Assembly (NCBI GenBank): GCA_023144635.1
Contig: JAGLFH010000007.1
Span: 1-32,102 of the forward strand
Source of the DNA: Candidatus Auribacterota bacterium
Lineage (GTDB): Bacteria; Auribacterota; JAFGBW01; JAFGJP01
Direction: 5' to 3'
DNA: 32,102 bases
Under the pieces are notes generated by a model. The model saw nothing but the letters and a program-made list of their open reading frames with translations. It did not search any database and was not told where the DNA came from. A program made the position numbers and the translations under genes. Shown piece after piece: positions 25,150-32,102 of the stretch. Position 1 is the first letter of the stretch. The number at the start of each line of letters is the position of its first letter.

Positions 25150-25539
25150 TTAGAAATTCTCAGCAAAGTTTTGGAGATATAGTATTTGAATGTGGTTTTT
25201 TAAGTTGTGAAGGTCTTCAGAACTTTTAAGTATTTTACATCCACATTTGAAATGGTCGTCAGCATCCTTATAAATCCATATCATTTTGGCTTTCAGATAG
25301 ATACAGAATTGCTTAACGACATTGCTTCCAAATTGCACTTGACAGTTAACCTTAAGATCCAGTATTTTTTCATTATCAATACAGCGGGGTGAATTTACGC
25401 ATAAACCTTTTTCAGAGATATTTGAAACTGTTACGTGAAAAGGATGTAGGTCTGATGAAATGTCAGAAAAATAACTAACCGAAATTCTTTTGTATTTTCT
25501 TCTGTCGCAAGTAGTTATGTTGTAAATAGGACTGTTCAT
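25150..25539 (-). CDS. PilZ-domain protein (c-di-GMP receptor), copy 2
   Basis: A 129-residue single-domain protein behind an AAAGGAC-type ribosome binding site. DRRKYKR (12-18) supplies R-R-x3-R (R13, R14, R18), and NISEKG (40-45) supplies the N-x-S-x-x-G half of the cyclic-di-GMP site. Layout, length and C-terminal features (MIWIYKDADDHFKCGCKIL versus EIVWIKKDDDKNMFRAGLKI) match the PilZ protein at 21332-21730, which suggests duplication. It is 218 bp downstream of a Ser/Thr kinase gene in the same direction, probably as a separate unit. Its regulatory output cannot be read from the sequence. Confidence 0.87.
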   Translation of the reverse strand: MNSPIYNITTCDRRKYKRISVSYFSDISSDLHPFHVTVSNISEKGLCVNSPRCIDNEKILDLKVNCQVQFGSNVVKQFCIYLKAKMIWIYKDADDHFKCGCKILKSSEDLHNLKNHIQILYLQNFAENF

Positions 25540-25757
25540 TTTTTGTTGTCCTTTTTTTATACCGTTGTCTAATTATAACATATTTAAATGAAAATGTCTA
25601 TGATTAATGGTGAATGTTTTCTAGCCTGTATATTTCGCTGTTTTGCCTAATATAAAAACTTTCTTTGAAGATAAAGATAGTAGTTCCATACTTAGAATAA
25701 AGTCAAATGTTTTGTGGATTAATTGATCTTAAAAAGAAGATAAAACAATATGTTGTT

Positions 25758-26621
25758 TTAATGAGAAGAGGACAAAAAATCGTTAATGTCATTTAATACA
25801 TTTGTGAATGAATGATACCGGTTATCTGGTTCTTTCTCTGTCATTTTGAAAAGTATTTTTACCAAGGTATCAGGAATATCATTAATAATATCTTTTGGAT
25901 TTGGAAGGGGTGTATTAATATGTTGATCTATAATTTCAAGCGGTGATTCTCCTTTAAAAGGATAGTCAGAGATCAAAACAAAATATAGAATGATCCCTAG
26001 AGAATAAATGTCGCTCCGGATATCAACTTCATTTGTTGTAGCTTGTTCTGGACTTATAAAATAAGGTGAACCAAGAACTTGACCTGTTGTTGTTATGTCA
26101 GAAAAAAGATTTAAATTTTTGGCTAGCCCAAAATCAGTTATTTTAATGGTATCATTATCTGTAATCAAAATATTTTCAGGTTTTATATCACGATGCACTA
26201 TGCTATTTTTCTCTGCTTCAAGAAGGCCAAGAGAGATATCTCTGATTATCTTTGCCGCTTTGCATGGATCAAGAGCACCAAGTTTCTTTACCTTTTTATA
26301 AAGAGATATTCCTTCAAGATATTCCATAACAATATAAAGGATTTCATTCTCTCGCCCAAAGCTATGTATCTGTACAATGTTTGAATGATTAAGTTGAGCT
26401 GCCAGCCGTGCTTCTCTTAAAAATCTTGCTTCATAATTTTTATCACTGGCAAAATTCGGGGATATAATTTTTACGGCAACTTTACGGTTTAAAGATAATT
26501 GGAGAGCAAGAAATACTACTCCCATTCCACCTTCACTGATCTTTTTTATTATTCGGCATCCACCGATAGATTGCAAACCCATAGTAATTAATATATTATT
26601 ATATAAAATACTTAAAATCAA
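25758..26621 (-). CDS. Soluble Hanks-type Ser/Thr protein kinase
   Basis: The protein is essentially a bare kinase domain. SEGGMG (29-34) is the Gly loop, VAVK has Lys51, and Glu70 lies in helix C. HRDIKPEN (143-150) is the catalytic loop, DFG (163-165) the Mg site, and GSPYFISPEQ (184-193) the activation-segment end. DIRSDIYSLGIILY completes the C-lobe. There is no membrane segment or PASTA/sensor domain, so input must come from a partner. The annotated start is TTG 26621 with AAGGA just upstream. ATG 26582 (residue 14) is an alternative closer to the usual kinase N-terminus but lacks a ribosome binding site. The divergent neighbour is the PgeF-like gene 60 bp away. Confidence 0.92.
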   Translation of the reverse strand: MILSILYNNILITMGLQSIGGCRIIKKISEGGMGVVFLALQLSLNRKVAVKIISPNFASDKNYEARFLREARLAAQLNHSNIVQIHSFGRENEILYIVMEYLEGISLYKKVKKLGALDPCKAAKIIRDISLGLLEAEKNSIVHRDIKPENILITDNDTIKITDFGLAKNLNLFSDITTTGQVLGSPYFISPEQATTNEVDIRSDIYSLGIILYFVLISDYPFKGESPLEIIDQHINTPLPNPKDIINDIPDTLVKILFKMTEKEPDNRYHSFTNVLNDINDFLSSSH

Positions 26622-26681
26622 TATTTCCTTAAGGTAAAAATAGGTTTAAATAATTTTAATTAATAAATATCTTTTATCAGC

Positions 26682-27497
26682 ATGAACCAAAAAACTATTG
26701 ATTCTATTACATTATTTTCATTTGAAAATCTTTCTAAATATAGTTATTTGACTAATTTTACTTCTTCAAAAAACGGTGGGTTTTCTCCAAATCCATACGC
26801 TTCATTGAATCTTTCCTATAATGTAAATGATAACAAGGCATTTGTGCGGAAAAATAGAAAGAAGCTTAGCCGTATTACATCTATACCATTTAAAAATTTT
26901 ATTTTCTGTGAACAGGTGCATGGGAGTAAGGTAACAGTAATTGACAAAAATGAGCTGGAAAAACAGAAAACAAAAGAATATATTTTGAATGGAGCTGACG
27001 CAATGGTGACTGATATACCTGAAATATGCCTTATAATATTAACAGCAGATTGTGTCCCTGTAATTCTATTTGATCCTAAAAAAAAGGTGATCGCAGCTTT
27101 ACATGCTGGATGGAAAGGTACGGTCCAGCTTATTACTCAAAAAACTGTAAATGCTATGGAAAAGAGATATGGTTCAAAAACTGAAAACATTATCGCCTGT
27201 ATCGGGCCATCTATATGTGCATCCTGTTATGAGGTTGGAGTTGATGTAATAAAAAAAATTAAAGATTCTTGTTCTCTTAACAGTGAAATATTAGAGGATA
27301 GAATAATTAAAAATAAAAGATATTTGGACCTTTGTAAAGCAAACAAGGAACAGTTGATCTTTAGTGGAATAAATGAAAACAATATTGAAGAATCACATCT
27401 TTGTACTTCATGCAGCAATAATATCTTCTATTCATACAGGAAACAAAAAGGTAAAACAGGAAGGTTTGCTACAGGTATTATGCTTAACCAGTCATAA
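26682..27497 (+). CDS. pgeF: PgeF/YfiH family protein (laccase-domain; peptidoglycan editing factor / purine nucleoside phosphorylase)
   Basis: A 271-residue protein of standard family length. The metal-binding residues are H80 (FCEQVHG), C124 (LTADCVP) and H141 (LHAGWKG). IGPSICASCYEVG and HLCTSCSNNIFYSYRKQKGKTGRFATGIML are the remaining family signatures. Family members have been described as multicopper-oxidase-like, as adenosine/purine nucleoside phosphorylases, and as an editing factor that keeps incorrect peptidoglycan precursors out of the wall. The sequence does not decide between these roles. The start ATG 26682 has no strong ribosome binding site. It is 117 bp before the polyamine genes, in the same direction, and may or may not be in their operon. 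Confidence 0.92.
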   Translation: MNQKTIDSITLFSFENLSKYSYLTNFTSSKNGGFSPNPYASLNLSYNVNDNKAFVRKNRKKLSRITSIPFKNFIFCEQVHGSKVTVIDKNELEKQKTKEYILNGADAMVTDIPEICLIILTADCVPVILFDPKKKVIAALHAGWKGTVQLITQKTVNAMEKRYGSKTENIIACIGPSICASCYEVGVDVIKKIKDSCSLNSEILEDRIIKNKRYLDLCKANKEQLIFSGINENNIEESHLCTSCSNNIFYSYRKQKGKTGRFATGIMLNQS

Positions 27498-27614
27498 ATA
27501 AGGATACATTGCGTACGTGAAATATGCAGGTAAATTATGTTTTTTTGAAATGTTTTACTTTAAAATATATTTATTGGCGGTTAAAATAATGCCAAAAATC
27601 AGAAAGGACAAAAT

Positions 27615-28811
27615 ATGAGTACGATTTTAATTATTGGAACAGGTGGTGTTGGAAGTGTTGTTGCAAAAAAATGTTCAAAAGTAAGTGACGTTTTTACAAA
27701 GATAATTTTAGCGAACAGAACAATAGAAAAAGCAAAGAATTTAGAAAAAAATATTAACGAGGTTGAAACGGAAGCTGTTCAAGTTGATGCTGACAATACA
27801 AGAGAAGTTATTGATATAATAGAAAAGTATCAACCTAAGCTTGTTATAAATACTGCTCTGCCCTTTCAGGATCTTTCCATAATGGATGCTTGTCTTGAAA
27901 CAGGGGTGGATTATCTTGATACCGCAAATTATGAGCCTCCTGATGAAGCTAAGTTTTGTTATAAGTGGCAATGGGATTATCATGATAGGTTTAAACAAAA
28001 AGGAATTATGGCTTTGCTGGGATGTGGATTTGATCCTGGTGTTACCAATATTTTTTGTGCTCATGCTAAGAAAGAACATTTTGATGAGATGCATTTTATC
28101 AATATTATGGATGCAAATGGCGGTGACCATGGACAGCCTTTTGCAACAAACTTTAATCCGGAGATAAATATACGTGAGATAACGCAGAATGGAAAATATT
28201 ATGAAAATGGAGAATGGAAAACTGTACCAGCCTTATCTCAACACAAGTCTTTTGATTTTCCTGGAGTAGGGGAAAAGGAAATGTATCTGTTATATCATGA
28301 GGAAATGGAATCTTTAGTAAAACACTTTCCTGAAATAAAGAAGATAACATTCTGGATGACATTTTCACAGCAATACATAAATTATCTTAAAGTATTACAG
28401 GATATAGGTATGACATCGATTGAACCTGTAGAATTTGAAGGAAATAAAATAGTACCTCTTAAATTTTTAAAAGCTCTTTTACCTGATCCGTCTTCACTGG
28501 GACCTCTTACAAAAGGCCAGACATGTATTGGATGCATGATAGAGGGCATTAAAAACAACAATCAGAAGAGATATTATATTTATAATATCTGTGATCATGA
28601 AAAGTGTTTTAAAGAAGTAGGGGCACAGGCTATTTCATATACAACAGGTGTTCCTGCAATGATAGGTGCAAAATTAATGCTGCAAGGTGTTTGGAAGGGA
28701 GAAGGTGTCTTTAATGTTGAACAGCTTGATCCAACTCCATTTATGAATGATCTTAACGTATACGGATTACCATGGGAAGAGGAGTTTTATGAGTACACTG
28801 TTAGAAAATAA
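27615..28811 (+). CDS. Carboxynorspermidine/carboxyspermidine dehydrogenase (saccharopine dehydrogenase family)
   Basis: A 398-residue enzyme behind AGAAAGGA. IIGTGGVGSVVAKKC (6-20) is the Rossmann NADPH loop. LANRTIEKAK, VINTALPFQDLSIMDACLETGVDYLDTANYE and LLGCGFDPGVTNIFCAHA are characteristic of the LYS9-like carboxynorspermidine synthase group. The protein reductively condenses aspartate semialdehyde with putrescine (or diaminopropane) to carboxyspermidine (or carboxynorspermidine). The decarboxylase gene overlaps its 3' end by 23 bp, which confirms the pathway. This is the S-adenosylmethionine-independent route to spermidine or norspermidine. Which triamine is made cannot be told from sequence alone; no diaminobutyrate-decarboxylase gene for diaminopropane is in the window. 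Confidence 0.94.
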   Translation: MSTILIIGTGGVGSVVAKKCSKVSDVFTKIILANRTIEKAKNLEKNINEVETEAVQVDADNTREVIDIIEKYQPKLVINTALPFQDLSIMDACLETGVDYLDTANYEPPDEAKFCYKWQWDYHDRFKQKGIMALLGCGFDPGVTNIFCAHAKKEHFDEMHFINIMDANGGDHGQPFATNFNPEINIREITQNGKYYENGEWKTVPALSQHKSFDFPGVGEKEMYLLYHEEMESLVKHFPEIKKITFWMTFSQQYINYLKVLQDIGMTSIEPVEFEGNKIVPLKFLKALLPDPSSLGPLTKGQTCIGCMIEGIKNNNQKRYYIYNICDHEKCFKEVGAQAISYTTGVPAMIGAKLMLQGVWKGEGVFNVEQLDPTPFMNDLNVYGLPWEEEFYEYTVRK

Positions 28812-29928
28812 CTTTCCTACGCCAATTTATGTTTGTGAAGAGAAAAAGCTAATTAAAAATATTTCTATTTTGGAACGTGTGCAGAATGAAGCAAATTGCA
28901 GTATCCTTCTTGCTTTAAAAGGTTTTGCAATGTACAGTGTTTTTCCGCATTTTCGTGATGTTCTTAAGGGAACTTCTGCAAGTTCTTTAAATGAAGCCCG
29001 TTTGGGAGGGGAAGAATTTGGCGGAGAAGTGCATTTGTATGCTCCTGCATATAAAGAAGAAGAATTTGATTCTTTAATGAATTATTCTGATCATATTATA
29101 TTCAATTCTTTTTCTCAGTTATCAAAATTTAAACAAAAAGTGAAATGTGCAAAGAAGAAAATAGAGATAGGTCTTCGAATAAATCCTGAATATTCGGAAG
29201 TGGAAACTGAAAAATATGATCCGTGTTGTAAATATTCCCGTCTGGGTATTATAAAAGATGATTTTTTGTTTGATGAACTTGATGGAGTGGATGGACTCCA
29301 TTTTCATACTCATTGTGGAAATAATTCTGATACATTGGAAAGAACACTGGGCATTATAGAAAATAAATTTGGCGATGTAATAAAAAAAATGAAATGGGTG
29401 AATTTTGGAGGAGGACATCATATTACAAGGAAGGATTATGATGTAGATAAATTAATTGATCTAATTAAAGCTTTTAAGGCAAAATATGATGTAAATGTAT
29501 ATCTTGAACCAGGGGAGGCTATTGCGCTTAATGCAGGAGTCCTTGTTGCATCCGTTATTGCAATAACAAAAAATAAAATAGATCTGGCTGTTCTTGATGC
29601 GTCAGCAAGTGCTCACATGCCTGATGTGCTGGAAATGCCGTATCGGCCGGTTATCAGAGAATCTTCAACGCCGGATGTACATCCGTTTGTATATCGCTTA
29701 ACAGGTGGAACCTGTCTTGCCGGTGACATTATAGGGGACTATTCATTTGTCAAGCCTTTGCAGGTTGGGCAAAAACTTATTTTTGAAGATATGCTTCATT
29801 ATACAATGGTTAAGAATAATACTTTTAATGGTGTAAATCTGCCTTCTATTGCTATATGGTCAGAGAAAGATGGTTTTCGTATGGTGAAAAAATTCGGATA
29901 CGAAGATTATAAATCAAGGCTTTCGTGA
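28789..29928 (+). CDS. nspC: Carboxynorspermidine/carboxyspermidine decarboxylase
   Basis: The start is ATG 28789 with GAGGAG five bases upstream, giving 380 residues; an earlier in-frame start at 28747 lies inside the dehydrogenase and adds non-homologous residues. It is a fold-III (alanine racemase-like barrel) PLP enzyme. Lys44 in LLALKGFA binds PLP. HFHTHCGNNSD, NFGGGHHIT, YLEPGEA and TGGTCLAGD are typical of NspC, the last holding the active-site Cys. It removes CO2 from the dehydrogenase product to yield spermidine or norspermidine. Overlap with the upstream stop implies coupled translation. Norspermidine/spermidine levels affect biofilm and c-di-GMP signalling in Vibrio; the PilZ genes in the window make that link worth noting but do not prove it. 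Confidence 0.95.
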   Translation: MSTLLENNFPTPIYVCEEKKLIKNISILERVQNEANCSILLALKGFAMYSVFPHFRDVLKGTSASSLNEARLGGEEFGGEVHLYAPAYKEEEFDSLMNYSDHIIFNSFSQLSKFKQKVKCAKKKIEIGLRINPEYSEVETEKYDPCCKYSRLGIIKDDFLFDELDGVDGLHFHTHCGNNSDTLERTLGIIENKFGDVIKKMKWVNFGGGHHITRKDYDVDKLIDLIKAFKAKYDVNVYLEPGEAIALNAGVLVASVIAITKNKIDLAVLDASASAHMPDVLEMPYRPVIRESSTPDVHPFVYRLTGGTCLAGDIIGDYSFVKPLQVGQKLIFEDMLHYTMVKNNTFNGVNLPSIAIWSEKDGFRMVKKFGYEDYKSRLS

Positions 29929-30296
29929 GAGGGGAGCAAAAAACGTAGATGGGAAGTGCCTAAAGTGCACTTCCGCCAAAGGCGGATCCGCCTCTGGCGG
30001 AAAAGAACCACTTAAAGTGTCTAAAGTTATTGTGTGCGTTGCACATGATATTAAATAACTGAAGGAAAGAAAAAATTAAAAATAGGTGATAGGTAATGGG
30101 TTCTAGGTTCTGGCTAGCAGCAAAAACCTAACACCTAGTACCTTGCGAAGCAGTTAGCCACAGAGGTCACCCTCCAGAGGCGGACTTTCAGCACGAACAC
30201 AGAGGAAAAAGGTAAGTAGGGGCGGGCCTTGCGTCCGCCCGTATAAACTAATTGCTGAACGCTTATAACTTATAGCTTACAACTGGTAGCAAATAC
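29929..30296. repeat. Repeat mosaic with near-perfect 32-bp palindrome
   Basis: No gene was found. The 29971-30002 palindrome sits between two agtg-c/t-ctaaagt words (29955 and 30016). Further on is an aggtgataggt...acctaacacct hairpin (30083-30146, inverted relative to 8529-8583 and 14170-14218). A tagccacagag module is interrupted by ccctccagaggcggact (30155-30206), and the GTAGGGGCGGGCC...CCGCCCGT module lies at 30216-30242. Confidence 0.8.
29971..30002. repeat. 32-bp palindrome, GC-rich
   Basis: TTCCGCCAAAGGCGGA is followed directly by its reverse complement with one change (TCCGCCTCTGGCGGAA). The centre, GGCGGATCCGCC, is itself a perfect 12-base palindrome. Each arm is also a small hairpin (CCGCC-aaa-GGCGG). 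It lies about 43 bp after the decarboxylase gene. Confidence 0.9.
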
Positions 30297-31082
30297 ATGA
30301 TTGCAATAATTAAACTAATACTATCTTTATCTACACTTGTTATTTATCTTTTTTTTACATTACTGGGGCAAATTGTTATATGGGATGATATCAAAAAGAG
30401 ATGTTATTTTATGAAGTGTAAAAAATTCTTTAGCAAATGGTTAATAAAAATATTCAATGTAAAACTTGTCATTGAAAATTTTGAGAAATCATTTATAAAA
30501 GGAAAGAATTATTTTATTATAAGCAATCATCAATCATATCTTGATCATCTTATTATTTCTTCAATAGTTCCTGTTTCTATATTGGCTAATTCCAATATTA
30601 AAAAGAAAAAATTCCTTTGGGCCTTAACATGGGCAGGTGGAAATCTTTTTATTGAAAGAAAGAAGCGTGCTGAGATAAAGAAAGAAATTAGCAAAATAAA
30701 GGTTTTATTGAAAAATAAAATAAATATGCTTTTGTATCCGGAAGGGACTACTTCAGATGGTATAACTATACTGCCTTTTAAGTCATCTCTTATTCAGCCG
30801 GCAATAGATGTAGGAGTAGATTTTTTACCTGTTTGTATTAAGTATGCTTATATTGATGGTAAGAAGTGCAGTGCTAAAGATATGAATACATTTGTATATC
30901 ATGGTGAAATGAAATTTTTCAAGCACCTGATAGGTATATTAAGGCATAGCTCAATAACTGTAAAAGTTACTTTTTTAGGTAGTATAAACGCAAGCAAAGG
31001 TTATTCTAGAAAAATAATTGCCGGAAAAGCATATGATGCAATAAAAGGTGCATTTGCAGGTGATAATAATGAAAATATTTAA
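30297..31082 (+). CDS. PlsC-like 1-acyl-glycerol-3-phosphate acyltransferase
   Basis: A 261-residue membrane-associated protein. One or two hydrophobic segments lie at the N-terminus (about 3-28). SNHQSYLDHL supplies the H-x4-D catalytic motif (H78, D83). WAGGNLFIERK (112-122) is motif II, and LLYPEGTTSDG (145-155) is motif III. PVCIKYAY corresponds to motif IV. The enzyme would transfer an acyl chain to lysophosphatidic acid or a related acceptor in phospholipid synthesis; lyso-ornithine-lipid-type acceptors are also possible. No other lipid gene is nearby. The downstream SemiSWEET-like gene overlaps its end. The ribosome binding site is weak. Confidence 0.88.
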   Translation: MIAIIKLILSLSTLVIYLFFTLLGQIVIWDDIKKRCYFMKCKKFFSKWLIKIFNVKLVIENFEKSFIKGKNYFIISNHQSYLDHLIISSIVPVSILANSNIKKKKFLWALTWAGGNLFIERKKRAEIKKEISKIKVLLKNKINMLLYPEGTTSDGITILPFKSSLIQPAIDVGVDFLPVCIKYAYIDGKKCSAKDMNTFVYHGEMKFFKHLIGILRHSSITVKVTFLGSINASKGYSRKIIAGKAYDAIKGAFAGDNNENI

Positions 31083-31335
31083 AATAATATCATTAATAGC
31101 TGCTGTTATATTGCCTCTTTGGAATATTCCATTAATTCTTCGTATAATAAAGAGAAAGTCATCAAAAGATTTAAGTCTTTACTGGGTTTTTGGTGTTTGG
31201 ACATGTCTTTTGTTGATGTTTCCTGCAGCTGTTGTATCTACTGATATTGTATGGAAAGTATTTAATATTGTTAATATTGTAATGTTCAGTCTCGTTGTTG
31301 TAGTAGCAGTTTTATATCATAAATCAGATAAATAA
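31069..31335 (+). CDS. SemiSWEET/PQ-loop-like small membrane protein
   Basis: The start is ATG 31069, with AGGTGA upstream, so the gene overlaps the acyltransferase stop by 14 bp; an upstream start at 31048 is less likely. The 88-residue protein has three membrane helices. NIPLILRIIKRKSSKDLSLYW resembles the PQ-loop segment (P-Q-x-x-x-x-x-R/K-x-K-S-x-x-x-L-S), but Leu stands where Gln is usual. Bacterial SemiSWEETs are about this size and dimerise to carry sugars. Substrate and direction are unknown. Translational coupling with a lipid acyltransferase is an unusual pairing for a sugar carrier. Confidence 0.65.
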   Translation: MKIFKIISLIAAVILPLWNIPLILRIIKRKSSKDLSLYWVFGVWTCLLLMFPAAVVSTDIVWKVFNIVNIVMFSLVVVVAVLYHKSDK

Positions 31336-31697
31336 ATGAACGCTTCGCTGATATTTTAGATTAGCCACAGATGGGAAAAGATAGGTAATAGGTTATGGGT
31401 TCTAGGTTATAGGTCATGGAGTCTGCGACGATGTTGTAAAAAAGCAAAAGCCTATTTAGCCACAGAGAACACAGAGAAAACGCAGTTGTAAGTCATAAGC
31501 TATAAGATGTAAGTTGTAAAATCTAAAAATCAAAACCAAAAACTTTCTTATTGCCTTTTACTATATCGCGTAAGCGTTCCTATTATTGAGATTCCTGCTG
31601 GAGTTTATCCCGTACTTGATGCATACGCAGGAATGACATAGGTTTTACTTTTACAAAGACGCATGGCCATGCGTCTCTACATACCTTTATTTTTAAC

Positions 31698-31734
31698 AAG
31701 AAAAGCGCAGAAGGTTTTCTCCTGCGCTTTTCTT
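31698..31734. terminator. Strong 13-bp hairpin, possible bidirectional terminator
   Basis: AAGAAAAGCGCAG (31698-31710) and CTGCGCTTTTCTT (31722-31734) are perfectly complementary across an 11-base loop. T and A residues flank the stem. It differs in sequence from the ACGCAG terminators but has the same CGCAG core. Confidence 0.5.
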
Positions 31735-31741
31735 CGCGTTA

Positions 31742-31945
31742 CTTAGCGGCTAAATAGTTTTTAATCTTTTACTTTTACACGGTTCAGGCAGGCCAGAACC
31801 CTACTCACATTTTACCTTTTTGTTCGTTTAAGCTCTGCATGGTTTACGGCTATCAAAGATCCGCCATCTTGTTGGGAGGACACACGTTTTACGTTTTAAA
31901 TTCGTGTAATTGGTGTAATTAGTGGTTAAATTATTTTGCTTTTCT
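31742..31945. repeat. Long direct repeat, copy 2
   Basis: Nearly identical to 20164-20366; the differences are single bases such as ctattcaca versus ctactcaca and gattcgcc versus gatccgcc. The same strand order and the same downstream palindrome module are kept. Confidence 0.85.
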
Positions 31946-32102
31946 ATTTTATTGAGATTCCTGCATACGCAGGAATGACATGCGTTTTACTTTTAATCCG
32001 TGTGCATCCCGCCTTCGTCCACCTTTGGTAGACTATGGCGAGACAGGCTGTGGCAAATATTTTCTGCTTTTTTATAATATCAGCGACAGCGTTCATTTTA
32101 CT

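Larger units (their letters stand above)
31336..32102. repeat. Repeat mosaic to the window edge
   Basis: No gene was found. The modules are a taggttatgggttctaggt piece (31387-31420) and tagccacagagaacacagagaaaacgcag (31459-31487), the latter continued by ataagctataag words instead of its terminator half. Next are the long ATTCCTGC...GCAGGAAT palindrome (31585-31639), a strong hairpin (31698-31734) and the second 203-bp direct repeat copy (31742-31945). A short ATTCCTGC palindrome (31951-31981) and an inverted ccgccttcgtccacctttgg...gacagg element (32009-32050) close the window. Confidence 0.85.

Noticed and set aside
27741..28368. Antisense ORFs within the carboxynorspermidine dehydrogenase gene
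   Set aside because: Shadows of a well-supported enzyme gene with no independent evidence.
28747..28788. Earlier start for the decarboxylase gene
   Set aside because: It would add 14 residues encoded inside the dehydrogenase gene, while ATG 28789 has a strong GAGGAG site and the usual NspC N-terminus.

Overview
The window is AT-rich bacterial chromosome with long, repeat-filled intergenic stretches. Signs of a double-membrane (Gram-negative-type) bacterium are a CsgG-like domain protein, PilZ proteins, a PlsC-type acyltransferase and several exported proteins. The spacer repeats (for example ttagccacagagaacacag, ATTCCTGC...GCAGGAAT, GTAGGGGCGGG...CCGCCCGT) are of a kind I associate with uncultivated candidate phyla such as Omnitrophota and with some Desulfobacterota and Planctomycetes. 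That placement is an impression from memory, not a result.

Layout. (1) 1-780: the 3' part of an IS4-family transposase. (2) 850-7690: a run of minus-strand genes separated by short sites that look like integron attC recombination sites. Three genes end with their stop codon inside the putative R'' half-site, and an L'/R' core of the form CTCAAACGTTA recurs. No integrase is visible, so this would be a CALIN (attC cluster lacking an integrase). Its cargo is a truncated DEDD-exonuclease-like gene, a prepilin-peptidase-like protein without its catalytic aspartates, a small Cys-motif protein, a 1120-residue UPF1-like helicase with a C-terminal Vsr/DUF559-type nuclease, and two adjacent proteins with HEPN-like R-N-x(3,4)-H motifs, one membrane-anchored. 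The group looks defence-like but has no assigned function. (3) 7690-8676: two structured elements followed by dispersed repeats. (4) 8677-13327: a minus-strand trehalose operon (beta-phosphoglucomutase-like/trehalose-6-phosphate phosphatase fusion plus GH65 phosphorylase) with a divergent Nudix hydrolase. The two operon genes together reproduce the domain order of mycobacterial OtsB1.

(5) 14518-17613: a large exported protein with NHL-like propeller repeats, a CsgG-like domain and six FnIII domains. (6) 18264-19559: divergent YkgJ-like metal-binding protein and rhomboid protease. (7) 20585-21730: PilZ protein and nucleoside phosphorylase. (8) 21874-24126: exported zinc-ribbon/retropepsin-like protease followed by a GH16 glucanase. 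(9) 25150-26621: second PilZ protein and a soluble Ser/Thr kinase. (10) 26682-29928: PgeF-like protein, then carboxynorspermidine/carboxyspermidine dehydrogenase and decarboxylase (polyamine synthesis, genes overlapping by 23 bp). (11) 30297-31335: PlsC-like acyltransferase overlapping a SemiSWEET/PQ-loop-like membrane protein.

The spacers at 8230-8676, 13328-14517, 17614-18263, 19560-20584, 24127-25149, 29929-30296 and 31336-32102 are mosaics of the same repeat modules in both orientations. Some modules are nested inside others, and some form terminator-like hairpins. No tRNA, rRNA or CRISPR array was seen.
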